Assembly (NCBI RefSeq): GCF_000421625.1
Contig: NZ_ATXJ01000012.1
Coordinates: 1 to 39,792 of the forward strand
Direction: 5' to 3'
Length of the DNA: 39,792 nt
Source: Thermus islandicus DSM 21543
GTDB lineage: Bacteria; Deinococcota; Deinococci; Deinococcales; Thermaceae
Shown piece by piece: positions 1 to 13,348 of the stretch. A program made the translations under genes and the position numbers. How positions within the stretch are numbered: position 1 is the first letter of the stretch; each line of letters begins with the position of its first letter. The notes under the pieces are model-generated. The model did not search any database. It worked only from the letters and a program-made list of their open reading frames with translations, and was not told the DNA's origin.

Positions 1-304
<304 letters not shown>

Positions 305-325
305 GGTCCCTCCTCTTCCAGGCAC

Positions 326-352
326 GGGGTGGGCCTTCCGGCGACCCACCCC
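326..352 (-). other. Intercistronic hairpin between fusA and tuf
   Basis: On the minus strand GGGGTGGG (352-345) can pair with CCCACCCC (333-326). Inside the loop GCC-GGAA-GGC can close on a GNRA-type tetraloop as an alternative. No T-run follows, so it does not look like a full terminator. It could be a processing, stability or pausing element that adjusts tuf output relative to fusA. This role is inferred. Confidence 0.45.
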
Positions 353-362
353 TGCCAATGCC

Positions 363-2438
<2,076 letters not shown>

Positions 2439-2441
2439 GGC

Positions 2442-2909
2442 TCACCACCGGTAGTGGGCGTAGGCGCGGTTGGCCTCGGCCATGCGCTCCACGTCCTCCT
2501 TCTTCTTCACCGCCCCGCCCTTGCCCTCAGCGGCGTCCATGAGCTCGTGGGCGATGCGCACCGCCGCGCCCCGCTCGGAGCGGGCGTTGGCCGCCTGGAC
2601 CAGCCAGCGGAGGGCCAGGGACTGTTGCCTACGGGGGGAGACCTCCATGGGCACCTGGTAGTTGGCCCCACCCACGCGGCGGGAACGGACCTCCATCCTG
2701 GGCTTCACGTTCTCCACCGCCTGCTTAAAGACCTTGAGGGGCTCCTGGCCCGTCTTCTCCTGGATGATGCGGCAGGCCTCGTAGAAGATGCGGGCGGCCA
2801 GGTTCTTCTTGCCCTCCCGCATGATCTTGTTGATGAAGGCCGAGACCACCACATCCCCGTAGACCAGGTCGGGCTGGATCGGGCGTACCTCTGCTCTTCT
2901 TCTCCGCAT
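2442..2909 (-). CDS. rpsG: 30S ribosomal protein S7
   Basis: S7 is a primary binder of the 3' major domain of 16S rRNA, in the head of the 30S subunit near the E site. The product is 155 aa, against 156 in T. thermophilus. It shows the conserved [19 protein letters not shown] core and the C-terminal [12 protein letters not shown]. The N-terminus is rich in Arg ([10 protein letters not shown]), as expected for an rRNA-contacting tail. The gene starts 7 nt after the rpsL stop and ends 3 nt before fusA. In enterobacteria S7 represses its own operon by binding the rpsL-rpsG spacer. Here that spacer is only 7 nt, so the same mechanism is unlikely. Confidence 0.98.
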   Translation of the reverse strand: MRRRRAEVRPIQPDLVYGDVVVSAFINKIMREGKKNLAARIFYEACRIIQEKTGQEPLKVFKQAVENVKPRMEVRSRRVGGANYQVPMEVSPRRQQSLALRWLVQAANARSERGAAVRIAHELMDAAEGKGGAVKKKEDVERMAEANRAYAHYRW

Positions 2910-2916
2910 ACCCCAC

Positions 2917-3330
2917 CTACTTCTTCTTGGCCGGGGCCGCGCCCTTGGTCTCCTTGGGCTTCTTGGTCCCGTACTTGGAGCGGCTCTTCTTCCGGTCCTT
3001 CACGCCCTGGGTGTCGTAAACCCCGCGGACGATGTGGTAGCGCACGCCAGGGAGGTCCTTCACACGGCCACCCCGGACCAGGACCACGGAGTGCTCCTGA
3101 AGGTTGTGCCCCTCGCCGGGGATGTAGGCGGTGACCTCGTAACCGGAGGTGAGGCGCACCTTGGCCACCTTGCGGAGGGCGGAGTTCGGCTTCTTCGGGG
3201 TCACGGTGCGCACCACGGTGCACACCCCCCGGCGGAAGGGGGATCCCTTCAAGGCCGGAACCTTGCTCTTCTTCTGGACCTTCTCGCGGCCCCTTCGTAC
3301 CAGCTGGTTGATCGTCGGCAGTGCCACCAC
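2917..3330 (-). CDS. rpsL: 30S ribosomal protein S12
   Basis: S12 sits at the 30S decoding site and controls accuracy. The product is 137 aa, with a GTG start at 3330-3328. The streptomycin-related loops [11 protein letters not shown] and [15 protein letters not shown] are wild type, with the Lys residues in place. The C-terminus ends in a Lys/Ala/Pro tail (KGAAPAKKK) somewhat different from the T. thermophilus tail I remember. It is the first gene of the str operon. A GC-rich leader of about 120 nt separates it from the promoter at 3460-3488. Confidence 0.98.
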   Translation of the reverse strand: MVALPTINQLVRRGREKVQKKSKVPALKGSPFRRGVCTVVRTVTPKKPNSALRKVAKVRLTSGYEVTAYIPGEGHNLQEHSVVLVRGGRVKDLPGVRYHIVRGVYDTQGVKDRKKSRSKYGTKKPKETKGAAPAKKK

Positions 3331-3459
3331 TCCCTTCTTCTTGGACTTGCCCCCGTGTTCTCAAGATCCGCCCGGGGAAGGGAGGCCTCCCCCGTTTTCG
3401 CCCACACAGGGCAACGCCCTCAGGACCAGGGGCTGGCCCTGAAGGCCCTCAACTTGCCT

Positions 3460-3488
3460 AGTGTATAGGGCCAGGCGCCTTTTGGCAA
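3460..3488 (-). promoter_or_regulatory. Promoter of the str operon (rpsL-rpsG-fusA-tuf)
   Basis: On the minus strand, TTGCCA (3488-3483) is followed after exactly 17 nt by TACACT (3465-3460). This is a good sigma-A-type promoter about 130 nt upstream of rpsL. It stands back to back with the promoter of the plus-strand gene at 3535: the two -35 boxes are 10 bp apart. Confidence 0.75.
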
Positions 3489-3498
3489 GAAGGGGGGC

Positions 3499-3527
3499 TT
3501 GCCCGCAAGGGGTAGGTGCGGTAACAC
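3499..3527 (+). promoter_or_regulatory. Promoter of the SRPBCC gene, leaderless geometry
   Basis: TTGCCC (3499-3504), a 17-nt spacer, then TAACAC (3522-3527). The -10 box ends 7 nt before the ATG at 3535 and there is no Shine-Dalgarno sequence, so the transcript probably starts at or next to the start codon. Confidence 0.65.
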
Positions 3528-3534
3528 TAAGGCC

Positions 3535-3972
3535 ATGCCCGAAGTCCATGTGGAGCGCTTCCTCCCCTTCCCGCCGGAAAAGGTCTACCCCTTGGCCAAG
3601 GACCTCGAGGGCCTGAAGCCCTTCCTCCCCGACATAAAGACCCTGCGGGTCCTCGGGCGGGAGGGGAACCGCACCCGCACGGAGTGGGTCGGGGTGGCCA
3701 TGGGGAAGAAGGTGCGCTGGATAGAGGAGGAGGAGTGGGACGACGTCCACCTCCGCAACCGCTTCTGGTCTCCCGAAGGGGACTTTGACCGCTACGAAGG
3801 GACCTGGGTCTTCCTCCCGGAAAACGGGGGAACCCGGGTCGTCTTGGACCTCACCTACGAGCTCACCCTACCCCTCTTCGGTTCCCTGCTCAAGCAGCTG
3901 GTCCACAAGCTCATGGAGGAAAACGCCGCCTCCCTCCTCAAGGGCCTGGAGGATCGGGTACGGGCGGGGTAG
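3535..3972 (+). CDS. SRPBCC / polyketide-cyclase-like lipid-binding fold protein
   Basis: A 145-aa protein with the look of the START-like SRPBCC family (RatA/CoxG/cyclase-like). It opens with an N-terminal strand EVHVERFLPFPPEKVY, has a WIEEEEWDD/W-rich middle, and ends in a long helix LLKQLVHKLMEENAASLLKGLEDRV. Such proteins hold hydrophobic ligands in a cavity, and some act on ribosomes (RatA type). The substrate cannot be read from the sequence. I chose the ATG at 3535 over the upstream GTG-type starts because the -10 box ends 7 nt before it. It is divergent from rpsL and is followed by spoVS with its own promoter. It may be a monocistronic gene. Confidence 0.75.
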   Translation: MPEVHVERFLPFPPEKVYPLAKDLEGLKPFLPDIKTLRVLGREGNRTRTEWVGVAMGKKVRWIEEEEWDDVHLRNRFWSPEGDFDRYEGTWVFLPENGGTRVVLDLTYELTLPLFGSLLKQLVHKLMEENAASLLKGLEDRVRAG

Positions 3973-3976
3973 GGCG

Positions 3977-4005
3977 TTGCGCAATTCGGGAGGATGCCCT
4001 AGCAT
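3977..4005 (+). promoter_or_regulatory. Promoter of spoVS-rsmB-proC
   Basis: TTGCGC (3977-3982), a 17-nt spacer, TAGCAT (4000-4005). The box pair begins 5 nt after the end of the previous gene, and a leader of about 55 nt leads to AGGAGGT and the spoVS start. Confidence 0.55.
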
Positions 4006-4066
4006 GGGCTTGAGCCGCCCAGGTCTTGGCCGAGCAGGGTGGCCTCAGAGCTTTCAGGAGGTCAAA

Positions 4067-4339
4067 GTGGAAACGCTGCGCGTCTCTTCCAAGTCCCGCC
4101 CCAACTCCGTGGCCGGCGCCATTGCGGCGCTTCTGCGCACCAAGGGCGAGGTGGAGGTCCAGGCCATCGGGCCCCAAGCGGTGAACCAGGCGGTGAAGGC
4201 CATCGCCATCGCCCGGGGCTACATCGCTCCCGACAACCTGGACCTGGTGGTCAAGCCCGCCTTCGTCAAGCTGGAGTTGGAGAACGAGGAGCGCACCGCC
4301 CTCAAGTTCAGCATCAAAGCCCACCCCTTGGAGTCTTGA
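4067..4339 (+). CDS. spoVS: Stage V sporulation protein S (SpoVS) homologue
   Basis: A 90-aa SpoVS/Alba-like protein (start METLRVSSKSRPNSVAGAIA), essentially the same as the T. thermophilus protein I remember. The GTG at 4067 follows AGGAGGT by 4 nt, which fixes the start. In Bacillus SpoVS affects septation and spore coat assembly, and the fold suggests nucleic-acid binding. Thermus does not sporulate, so the role here is unknown. The stop TGA (4337-4339) overlaps the TTG start of rsmB by 2 nt (TTGA), suggesting translational coupling between a putative nucleic-acid-binding protein and an rRNA methyltransferase. Confidence 0.95.
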   Translation: METLRVSSKSRPNSVAGAIAALLRTKGEVEVQAIGPQAVNQAVKAIAIARGYIAPDNLDLVVKPAFVKLELENEERTALKFSIKAHPLES

Positions 4340-5532
4340 AGGCCCCATCCCCCAGGGGGCTGGCCCTGGCCCTGCTCCTCGAGGTGGAGCGGGGGGGCCG
4401 CTCCCAGCTTCTCCTGGACCGGGCCCTGGACCGGGTGGGCTGGCCGGAGCGGGAAAAAGCCTACGTCACCCACCTGGTGTACGGCGTCCTCCGCCGCCTG
4501 AGGCTCTTGGACCACCTCCTGGAACCCCACCTCGAGGCGCCCAAGAAGCTTCCCCCCGAGGTGCGCTGGATCCTCCGCCTAGGAGCTTTTGAGTGGCTTT
4601 GCGGCAAGCCGGGCCACGCCCGGGTAAGCCCCTGGGTGGAGGAGGCCAAGCGCCGTTACCCCCCGTTGGCGGGCCTGGTCAACGCCGTGCTCCGCCGCCT
4701 GGGCCCGCGGGAAGCCCCAGAGTGCGTGCGCCTCTCCCTGCCCGACTGGCTCTGCGAGGCCTGGCGGGGCTTTTTCGGGGAAGTGGGCTTCGCCGAGGGC
4801 TTCAACGAGCCCGCTCCCCTCTTCGTCACCGCCTATAGGCCCCTGGACCTGAGGCCAGGCCCCATCCCGGACAGCTACGTCTGGGAGGGCCCCAAGGCCG
4901 ACTTTCCCGCCCTGGGCCTCCAGCCCCAAAACCCCGCCTCCCTCTTCGCCGCCCAGCTCCTTAAGCCCAAGCCCGGGGAAAAGGTCTTGGACCTCTGCGG
5001 GGGAGCGGGCCTTAAAGCCTTCTACTTGGCGGCCAAGGGAGCCCGGGTAGTCTCCTACGACCAAAACCGGAAGCGCCAGGAGGCGGGGGCAAGGACGGCG
5101 AGGAGGCTGGGCCTGGAGGTGGCCTACCGGACCCAGGACCTGCGGGTTCCCCTTTCCGAAAGGGCCGGGAAGGTGCTTCTGGATGCGCCCTGCACGGGCA
5201 CAGGAACGCTGCGCGCCCACCCCGAGCTCCGCTACCGCCTCCGCCCGGAAGACCCTGGGGAGATGGCGGCCCTCCAGCTCGCCCTCCTGGAGACGGCGGC
5301 CCGGGCCACGGAGGAAGGGGGGGTTTTGGTCTACGCGGTCTGCTCCCTCACGGAGGCGGAGGGGGAGGGGGTGGCCCGGACCTTCCTAGAGCGGCATCCG
5401 GAGTTCCGGCCCGAACCCATCGCCTGCCCCCTGCCCACGCTCCGGGAGGGCCTGGGGACCTACGTGGCCCCCCGGGAGGGCCTGGACGGGTTTTATTACC
5501 TCCGCCTGCGGAGGGTAGACTCTAGGGCATGA
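4336..5532 (+). CDS. rsmB: 16S rRNA m5C methyltransferase, RsmB (Sun/Fmu) family
   Basis: A 398-aa SAM-dependent RNA cytosine-5 methyltransferase. The N-terminal ~130 residues resemble the NusB-like domain ([26 protein letters not shown]). The catalytic domain has the SAM loop VLDLCGGAG from residue 217, motif [11 protein letters not shown] with Cys286, and motif VI VCS with Cys336. The two cysteines are the catalytic pair of this family. The TTG at 4336 overlaps the spoVS stop and precedes the first conserved text. No other start is near. The stop overlaps proC by 4 nt. The exact target base (C967-type in E. coli) is inferred from the NusB-like domain. Confidence 0.9.
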   Translation: MKAPSPRGLALALLLEVERGGRSQLLLDRALDRVGWPEREKAYVTHLVYGVLRRLRLLDHLLEPHLEAPKKLPPEVRWILRLGAFEWLCGKPGHARVSPWVEEAKRRYPPLAGLVNAVLRRLGPREAPECVRLSLPDWLCEAWRGFFGEVGFAEGFNEPAPLFVTAYRPLDLRPGPIPDSYVWEGPKADFPALGLQPQNPASLFAAQLLKPKPGEKVLDLCGGAGLKAFYLAAKGARVVSYDQNRKRQEAGARTARRLGLEVAYRTQDLRVPLSERAGKVLLDAPCTGTGTLRAHPELRYRLRPEDPGEMAALQLALLETAARATEEGGVLVYAVCSLTEAEGEGVARTFLERHPEFRPEPIACPLPTLREGLGTYVAPREGLDGFYYLRLRRVDSRA

Positions 5533-6314
5533 AGCTGGTCTTCCTGGGCCTCGGCAAGATGGGCCGGAGCATCCTGAAGGGGGCCCTCTCCCGGGGCTTC
5601 CTTCGCCTCGAGGAGGTGGGGGTGGTGGGGCGCACCCCCGAGCGCGCCCAGGAGCTGGCCGAGGCCTTCGGCATACGGCCCGTGTCCCTGGAGGAGCTTC
5701 CCCAGGCGGAGCGGGTCCTGCTCGCCGTCCAGCCCCGGGACTTTCCCCACCTGGCCCCGGAGGTGGCCCACCCCGGGTTGGGGTACCTCTCCATCATGGC
5801 CGGGGTGTCCACGGCGGTCCTGGCGCGCAGGCTGGGCACCCGGCGGGTGGTGCGGGCCATGCCCAACCTGGCGGCGGCCATCGGGGAAAGCTCCACGGCC
5901 CTGACCGCGCCCAAGGAGGCCAGGGAGGCGGGGGACCTGGACTTCGCCCGGGCCCTCTTCGCCACCGTGGGGGACGTGTACGAGATCCCCGAGCACCTCT
6001 TTGACCCCTTCACCGCCATGTCCGCCTCCGCCCCCGCCTACCTGGCGGTGGTGGCCGAGGCCCTGGCGGACGCCGGGGTGAAGATGGGGATGCCCCGGGC
6101 CTTGGCCCTCCGCCTGGCGGCAGAGGCCCTGGCGGCCACAGGGGAGCTCCTCAAGACCCGCCACCCGGCCCAGCTCAAGGACGAGGTGGCCAGCCCAGGG
6201 GGGACCACCATCCACGGCCTGCACGCCCTCGAGGCCCGGGCCCTCCGCGCCGCCTTCTACGAGGCGGTGGAGGCGGCCACGCGGCGGGGGCACGAGCTCG
6301 GGGAGGCGGAATGA
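5529..6314 (+). CDS. proC: Pyrroline-5-carboxylate reductase
   Basis: The last step of proline synthesis: NAD(P)H-dependent reduction of 1-pyrroline-5-carboxylate. The product is 261 aa, a usual length. The Rossmann motif GLGKMG is at residues 7-12, and the family signature area reads [18 protein letters not shown] near the C-terminus, with [20 protein letters not shown] before it. The ATG overlaps the rsmB stop (ATGA), and the gene's own stop overlaps the next ATG in the same way, so the three genes are probably cotranslated. No other proline gene is in the window. Confidence 0.96.
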   Translation: MKLVFLGLGKMGRSILKGALSRGFLRLEEVGVVGRTPERAQELAEAFGIRPVSLEELPQAERVLLAVQPRDFPHLAPEVAHPGLGYLSIMAGVSTAVLARRLGTRRVVRAMPNLAAAIGESSTALTAPKEAREAGDLDFARALFATVGDVYEIPEHLFDPFTAMSASAPAYLAVVAEALADAGVKMGMPRALALRLAAEALAATGELLKTRHPAQLKDEVASPGGTTIHGLHALEARALRAAFYEAVEAATRRGHELGEAE

Positions 6315-6832
6315 GGCGCGCCCTCCTCCTGCTCCTCGCCCCCCTGGCCCTGGCCCAGGTCCTGCCCGTGGGAGGTGGGCGCTACCTGTACTCGGACGGC
6401 ACGCTGCAGGAGCTCCTCCAAAGCCCCGAAGGGTACCGCCTGCGCTACCTGCGGGAGGGCAGGCTTTACCGGGAAGACCGGATCGGGCGAGGCCCGGAAG
6501 GGCTCCTGCTCCTGGGGGTGGGCCTGCCCGAGGGCTACTTCCCCTTTGCCCCTCCCCTATTCCTCTATCCGGCCCGCCTGGACCTGGGCGCCGCCTGGGG
6601 GGGCCGCGCCCTCTTCCGGGGACAGCGGGTGGCCCTCTCCGCCCGGGTAGAGGGCCTTGCGGGGGTGCGGGTGAAGGCCGGAGCCTTCAACGCCTACCGG
6701 GTGCGGGCCGCCTACACCACGGAGAAGGGGGGGACGGACCTCAAGGAGCTCTACCTGGTGCCGGGCCTAGGGGTGGTGGCCTACCGGGCCGGGGAAAGCT
6801 GGGTGGAGCTCCTGCGCTTCACCCCCCCTTGA
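6311..6832 (+). CDS. Secreted protein of unknown function
   Basis: A 173-aa protein with a short signal peptide ([16 protein letters not shown], likely cleaved after ALA). The mature part is rich in Gly, Leu, Tyr and Arg and looks all-beta: repeated short segments such as [21 protein letters not shown] and [14 protein letters not shown] do not recognise the family. It overlaps proC by ATGA, and its last 14 nt overlap the 3' end of the convergent glycosyltransferase gene. It is probably periplasmic. Confidence 0.75.
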   Translation: MRRALLLLLAPLALAQVLPVGGGRYLYSDGTLQELLQSPEGYRLRYLREGRLYREDRIGRGPEGLLLLGVGLPEGYFPFAPPLFLYPARLDLGAAWGGRALFRGQRVALSARVEGLAGVRVKAGAFNAYRVRAAYTTEKGGTDLKELYLVPGLGVVAYRAGESWVELLRFTPP

Positions 6833-7445
6833 AGGGGTAGCGGAGGAGCTCGCCGTACATGCGCAGGCGGTGGAGGAACCCCTTGAGAAGGCCCCGCTTC
6901 TCCTCCTTCATCACCTGGCTCACCCCGAAAAGGGGCAGGTAGCGCACCCGCCAGCCCCGCCTTTGGGCGTGGCGGGTGAGAAGAAGCTCCAGGTCGTAAC
7001 GGGCCCGCTCCAGCCCAGGCACGCCCTTCAGGTCCCCCGTGCGCAGGGCCCGCTGCCCTGAGAGGAAGGGGGTGAGGCGCATGGCCAGGTCCGTGGCCAG
7101 CCGCCCGCCCTGGAAAAAGCCCACGGCCATCTCCGCCTCTCCCCGGGCCACGGGGGAGAGGAGGGCCTTAAGGTGGTGGGGCGCAAGCCCCAGGAGATCC
7201 GCGTCCAGGAGGATCACGAAGGGGGTCTCCACCGCCTTCAGCCCCTCGGCCACGGCCCCGCCCTTGCCGCGGTTCGCGGGAAGGCGGACCACCCGGGCGC
7301 GGGCCCTCTCCGCCTCCTCTGCGGTGCGGTCCAGGGAGCCGTCGTCCGCCACCACCACGGGAAAGCCCGCCTCTAGGGCCACCTGGACCACCCGGGCGAT
7401 GGTGGCCTCCTCGTTGTAGGCGGGGATGAGGACCGTGGCCTGCAT
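6819..7445 (-). CDS. Family 2 glycosyltransferase
   Basis: A 208-aa GT-A fold enzyme. The N-terminus TVLIPAYNEEATIARVV, then VVADDGSLDRT (nucleotide-binding DDGS) and the DXD-like LLDADLLGL are typical of GT2 transferases such as dolichol-phosphate-sugar synthases and glucosyl-3-phosphoglycerate synthases. There are no membrane segments. The substrate cannot be told. Its ATG overlaps the rseP stop by 1 nt (TGATG), so it is the last gene of the cdsA-dxr-rseP run. It may act on envelope lipids or glycans, by context only. Confidence 0.9.
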   Translation of the reverse strand: MQATVLIPAYNEEATIARVVQVALEAGFPVVVADDGSLDRTAEEAERARARVVRLPANRGKGGAVAEGLKAVETPFVILLDADLLGLAPHHLKALLSPVARGEAEMAVGFFQGGRLATDLAMRLTPFLSGQRALRTGDLKGVPGLERARYDLELLLTRHAQRRGWRVRYLPLFGVSQVMKEEKRGLLKGFLHRLRMYGELLRYPFKGG

Positions 7446-8455
7446 CAGCCTCCCAAGAGCCTCCGGAGGTCCTGGAAGGTGACCAATAGGACCAGGAGGA
7501 GGAGGAAGAGAAAGCCCAGGTAGTGGACCGCGGCCTCCTGCTCAGGGCGGATGCGGAAGAACCGGGAAAGGACCAAAAGGAGGATCCGCCCCCCGTCCAG
7601 GGCGGGGATGGGCAGGAGGTTGAAGAGGGCCAGGGAAAGGTTGACGGCCACGGCGAGCTCCAGGAAGCGGAAGACCCCCTCCTGGGCCGCCCGGCCGGTC
7701 TCCGCCACCAGGCCTACGGGACCCACCACCCCGCTGTCCGGCTTCCCCGAGAGCACCCCCAAAAGCCCGCCCACCAAGGCCCGCACCATCTCGGGGCCGA
7801 AGGCCAGGATGCGGTGCGCCGCGAGCAGGGCCCCCGAGGGGAAGTCCACCCGGCGGAAGCGCACCTCGGGCTGGTACACCACCCCGAGCTTCCCCATGCC
7901 CTCCTGCCAGGTGAGGCGAAGGGACACCTCCCTCCCCTCCCGGAGCACGGTGAAGGCGTGAGGACCCGGCACCTTGAGGCGCTCCAGTTCCTGGGGGCGG
8001 CGGAGGGGCCTTCCGTCCACCGCCACCAGGAGGTCCCCCGGCCTCAGCCCGGCACGCTCCGCCACGCTTCCCGGCAGAACCTCCAGGACCACGGCCCGAC
8101 CGGTGGCCTCGGGCACCCCCTGGGCGCTGAAGAGGTAGGCGAGCAGGCCCCAGGCCAGGAGGACGTTCATGACCACCCCCATGAGGAGGACGAGGAGCTT
8201 GCCCCAAAAGGGCAGGGCGTCGTACCCCCGGCCCCGCTCCTCGGGGAGGAGGCCCTCGATGTCCGCATACCCCCCCAGGGGGATGGCGGAAAGGCGCCAC
8301 TCCGTGCCCCAGGCCTGCCTGCGCCATAGGACGGGGCCGAAGCCCAGGCTGAAGGCCTTGACCCTCACCCCTTGGGCCTTGGCGGCCAGGTAGTGGCCCA
8401 GCTCATGGACGAAGACACTCACGCCAATGAGGACCAGAAACCAAATCAGGCTCAT
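7445..8455 (-). CDS. rseP: Site-2 zinc metalloprotease, RseP family
   Basis: A 336-aa integral membrane protease that cleaves transmembrane substrates. The zinc motif HELGH is at residues 17-21 in the first membrane helix. A single PDZ-like domain follows ([20 protein letters not shown]), and the second active-site motif [11 protein letters not shown] lies near the C-terminus, flanked by hydrophobic helices. I took the ATG at 8455 because it overlaps the dxr stop (ATGA) and starts directly with the first helix. The longer upstream reading lies inside dxr. The order cdsA-dxr-rseP is widespread in bacteria. The substrate, perhaps an anti-sigma factor, is not visible here. Confidence 0.95.
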   Translation of the reverse strand: MSLIWFLVLIGVSVFVHELGHYLAAKAQGVRVKAFSLGFGPVLWRRQAWGTEWRLSAIPLGGYADIEGLLPEERGRGYDALPFWGKLLVLLMGVVMNVLLAWGLLAYLFSAQGVPEATGRAVVLEVLPGSVAERAGLRPGDLLVAVDGRPLRRPQELERLKVPGPHAFTVLREGREVSLRLTWQEGMGKLGVVYQPEVRFRRVDFPSGALLAAHRILAFGPEMVRALVGGLLGVLSGKPDSGVVGPVGLVAETGRAAQEGVFRFLELAVAVNLSLALFNLLPIPALDGGRILLLVLSRFFRIRPEQEAAVHYLGFLFLLLLVLLVTFQDLRRLLGG

Positions 8456-9555
8456 GCCCACCTCTTGGCCTCCTCCCGGGCCCAGGCGTCCACGGCGAAG
8501 AGGTTCTCCCATGTTAGGGGCAGGTCCGGGGTGTTTTCCAGGACCTTGGCCAGCACCTCAGGGATGCGGGTGAAGGGGATCCTCCCCGCCAGAAAAGCCT
8601 CCACCGCTACCTCGTCCGCAGCGGAAACCGCCACCTGGGCCACCCCTCCCCGCCTTCCCGCGGCATAGGCCACGGCCAGGGCGGGGAAACGCTCCAGGTC
8701 GGGCTCCAAAAATTCCAGAACCCCGGGAACGGGAAGGTCCTTTAGGGGAGTTTCCGCCCGCTCAGGGTAGGCCAGGGCATACTGGAGGAAGAGGCGCATG
8801 TCCGCAGGCCCGAGCTGGGCCTTCAGGCTTCCGTCCACAAACCGCACCAGGCCGTGGACATAGGCCTGGGGGTGGATAAGGACGCGGATCCTTTCCAGGG
8901 AAAAGCGGAAGAGCTCCTTGGCCTCGAGGGCCTCCAGCCCCTTATTGAAGAGGGTGGCGGAGTCCACGGTGACCTTGGGGCCCATGCGCCAGCGGGGGTG
9001 GTTCAGGGCCATCTCCGGGGTAACCTGGGAGAGGTCCGAGGGACCCCGGAGAAAGGGCCCCCCGCTGGCGGTGAGGATGAGCTCGGCCACGTCCTCCCTC
9101 CGCTCCCCCTGGAGGGCCTGGAAGAGGGCGGAGTGCTCGGAGTCCACGGGGAGGATCTCGGCCCCGCTGGCGCGGGCCTCCTCCCAAAGCAGGGGCCCCG
9201 CCGCCACCATGGCCTCCTTGTTGGCCAGGGCCACCCGCTTCCCCGTGGCCACGGCCGCCCGGGTGGGGGGGAGCCCGGCGAGCCCCGGGATGGCGGCCAC
9301 GGCCACCTCCGCCTCGAGGGCAGCCACCTCCTCGGGGGTGGAGAGTTCAACCCCGGGAAAGCGCGCCTTAAGCTCCCCGTGAAGGCCCTCGTCCGCCGCC
9401 ACCCGCAAGGGCCGCCACTCGGCGATCTGCTGGCCAAGGACCTCTAGGTTCTTCCCAGCGGCCAGGCCCACCACCCGGTAGCCCCGCCAGCGGCAGACCT
9501 CCAGGGCCTGCCGGCCGATGGAGCCCGTGGAACCCAGGATCACCACCCTTTTCAT
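8452..9555 (-). CDS. dxr: 1-deoxy-D-xylulose 5-phosphate reductoisomerase
   Basis: The second step of the MEP isoprenoid pathway: DXP to 2-C-methyl-D-erythritol 4-phosphate, with NADPH. The product is 367 aa. The NADPH loop GSTGSIGRQ starts at residue 8, the metal and substrate segment reads [11 protein letters not shown], and the flexible-loop and C-terminal regions are complete. The ATG at 9555 overlaps the cdsA stop (ATGA) and its stop overlaps the rseP ATG, so all three are coupled. No other MEP gene is in the window. Confidence 0.97.
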   Translation of the reverse strand: MKRVVILGSTGSIGRQALEVCRWRGYRVVGLAAGKNLEVLGQQIAEWRPLRVAADEGLHGELKARFPGVELSTPEEVAALEAEVAVAAIPGLAGLPPTRAAVATGKRVALANKEAMVAAGPLLWEEARASGAEILPVDSEHSALFQALQGERREDVAELILTASGGPFLRGPSDLSQVTPEMALNHPRWRMGPKVTVDSATLFNKGLEALEAKELFRFSLERIRVLIHPQAYVHGLVRFVDGSLKAQLGPADMRLFLQYALAYPERAETPLKDLPVPGVLEFLEPDLERFPALAVAYAAGRRGGVAQVAVSAADEVAVEAFLAGRIPFTRIPEVLAKVLENTPDLPLTWENLFAVDAWAREEAKRWA

Positions 9556-10376
9556 GTGAAAAGCACCACCAAAAAGTAGGTCAGGGGGAAGGTGAAGAGG
9601 AGGCTGTCTATGCGGTCCAAAAGCCCCCCGTGCCCGGGCAGGAACTGCCCGGAGTCCTTCACCCCACAGTAGCGCTTCAGCATGGACTCCGCCAGGTCCC
9701 CAAGCTGGGCCGCCAGGGAGAGGAGGAGGCTGAAGAGCCAAAGCTCCAAAAGGCCAAAGGGGAAGACCTCCCGCACCGCCCCCGTGTAGACCACCAGGGC
9801 AAGAAAGCTGAAGAGGATGCCCCCCAAGGAGCCCTCCAGGGTCTTTCCCGGGCTGATCTCGGGGGCAAGCTTCCTCCGGCCGAAGAAGCGGCCGGCGAAG
9901 TAGGCCCCGATATCGGTAGCGAAGCTCGCCACGATGGGGAGGGAGAGGGTCCAAAGCCCCAGGGCGGTGTTGGGCACCTCCCTAAGGAGGAGGACGTACC
10001 CCAGGCTCCAGGGCAGGTAGAGGAAGGCAAGGAGGGTGAAGGCAAAGCGGGCAAGGTCGGCCCCCTTCAGAAGCTCATAGCTGAAGCTCCCCATCAGGAA
10101 AAGCCCCAAGGCCACCTCCCGCCAGGGCACCTGGGGAAAGTGCCAGTAGAGCTGGGGAAGGGAAAGGAAAAAGAGAAGGCTCCCCCCGCCCACGAGCAAG
10201 GGCAGGTTCAGGGCCACCCCTCGGCGGGCCAGCATGTCCCGAAGCTCCAGCCCGCCGATCCAGAGGACCAGCAGGAGGGTGGGGAGGATCAGGGGAAGGC
10301 CGCCCCACAGGACGAGGAGGAGGAGGGCTGCCCCCACCAAGGAGGAGGCCACCCTCAGGGGAAGGTCGTCCCTCAC
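9552..10376 (-). CDS. cdsA: Phosphatidate cytidylyltransferase
   Basis: Makes CDP-diacylglycerol from phosphatidic acid and CTP in the membrane, the branch point to all phospholipids. The product is 274 aa with about seven hydrophobic segments. The C-terminal CDS signature is present as [22 protein letters not shown]. It lies 33 nt after frr. In many bacteria uppS sits between frr and cdsA; here that place is empty. Confidence 0.95.
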   Translation of the reverse strand: MRDDLPLRVASSLVGAALLLLVLWGGLPLILPTLLLVLWIGGLELRDMLARRGVALNLPLLVGGGSLLFFLSLPQLYWHFPQVPWREVALGLFLMGSFSYELLKGADLARFAFTLLAFLYLPWSLGYVLLLREVPNTALGLWTLSLPIVASFATDIGAYFAGRFFGRRKLAPEISPGKTLEGSLGGILFSFLALVVYTGAVREVFPFGLLELWLFSLLLSLAAQLGDLAESMLKRYCGVKDSGQFLPGHGGLLDRIDSLLFTFPLTYFLVVLFT

Positions 10377-10409
10377 CTCCCCTCCCCGGGCGCTACAGGG
10401 CTGGGCATC

Positions 10410-10967
10410 CTAACCGAGGATCTCCTGCTCCTTCTTCCCCGCCAGCTCGTCCACCTTGGCGATGAACTCGTCGGTGATCTTCTGGATCTCGGCCTCGGCC
10501 CGCTTGGTGTCGTCCTCGGAGAGGTGGAGCTCCTTGGAGAGCTTTTTCAGCTTCTCCAGGGCCTCCCGGCGGAGGTTGCGAATGGCGATGCGGCCCTCCT
10601 CCGCGTAGTGACGGGCCGCTTTCACAAGCTCTTTGCGCCTTTCCTCCGTGAGGGGCGGGATGGCGATGTAGAGGGCGTCCCCCTTGTTGGCGGGGTTCAG
10701 GCCCAGGTCAGAATCGCGGATGGCCTTCTCAATGGCCTTGAGCGCGTTCTGGTCCCAGGACTGCACCACCAGGGTGCGGGGGTCGGGAGCGCTTACCGTG
10801 GCGATCTGGGAGAGGGGAACCTGGGTGCCGTAGTACTCCACCTTGAGGTGGAGGAGAAGCCCGGGGTTGGCCCGCCCCGTGCGCAGGCCCGACAGGTTAT
10901 GCTCCAGCACCTCGAGGCTCTTCTGCATGTGGCTTCGGGTTTCCGCATACAGCTCCTTCAGGGTCAT
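10410..10967 (-). CDS. frr: Ribosome recycling factor
   Basis: RRF works with EF-G to split ribosomes after termination. The product is 185 aa, the family length. It shows the conserved hinge and helix text LRTGRANPGLL, YYGTQVPLSQIA and the C-terminal LSEDDTKRAEAEIQKITDEF. The ATG is preceded by AAGGAGGCACC, a strong Shine-Dalgarno. It lies 14 nt after pyrH, so the two are cotranscribed. Confidence 0.98.
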   Translation of the reverse strand: MTLKELYAETRSHMQKSLEVLEHNLSGLRTGRANPGLLLHLKVEYYGTQVPLSQIATVSAPDPRTLVVQSWDQNALKAIEKAIRDSDLGLNPANKGDALYIAIPPLTEERRKELVKAARHYAEEGRIAIRNLRREALEKLKKLSKELHLSEDDTKRAEAEIQKITDEFIAKVDELAGKKEQEILG

Positions 10968-10981
10968 GGTGCCTCCTTTCC

Positions 10982-13099
<2,118 letters not shown>

Positions 13100-13202
13100 A
13101 TTCCTCCCATTCGGGGAAGGTTGGGCTTAGCGTTCCAGGTGGGCCGGCCTTTGTCCCCAGGGACCTTCCCCTGCCCAGGGGCTGGTCCAGCACACCCTTC
13201 CG

Positions 13203-13231
13203 ATTATAGGACCCCCGGGGCCTTTGCGTAA
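13203..13231 (-). promoter_or_regulatory. Promoter of rpsB-tsf
   Basis: On the minus strand TTACGC (13231-13226), a 17-nt spacer and a perfect TATAAT (13208-13203). Its -35 box overlaps the -35 box of the divergent tRNA-Ala promoter: the 8 bp TTGCGTAA serve both strands. Confidence 0.8.
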
Positions 13232-13252
13232 CCCCCCGGGGTGGGCTATACT
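13224..13252 (+). promoter_or_regulatory. Promoter of the tRNA-Ala gene
   Basis: TTGCGT (13224-13229), a 17-nt spacer and TATACT (13247-13252). The -10 box ends 11 nt before the first tRNA base, so the primary transcript has only a few extra 5' nucleotides for RNase P to remove. Confidence 0.8.
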
Positions 13253-13263
13253 CCCTAAGGCGC

Positions 13264-13338
13264 GGGGCGGTAGCTCAGAGGGAGAGCACCCGCCTTGCAA
13301 GCGGGAGGACCGGGGTTCAAATCCCCGCCGCTCCACCA
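13264..13338 (+). tRNA. tRNA-Ala, anticodon UGC
   Basis: A 75-nt cloverleaf with encoded CCA. The acceptor stem GGGGCGG pairs with CCGCTCC, including the G3:U70 wobble that identifies alanine tRNAs. The anticodon stem is CCCGC/GCGGG around the loop CTTGCAA, with anticodon TGC. The T arm is CGGGG-TTCAAAT-CCCCG. The gene stands alone, with its own promoter upstream and a terminator hairpin 11 nt downstream. Confidence 0.97.
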
Positions 13339-13348
13339 GCTCCCTAAG

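Noticed and set aside
4039-4335. Upstream extension of the rsmB frame
   Set aside because: It overlaps spoVS, which has a strong ribosome-binding site and known sequence. The TTG at 4336 with the TTGA overlap is the better start.
13264-13338. Other reading of the tRNA as a different isoacceptor
   Set aside because: The TGC anticodon and the G3:U70 pair agree on alanine.
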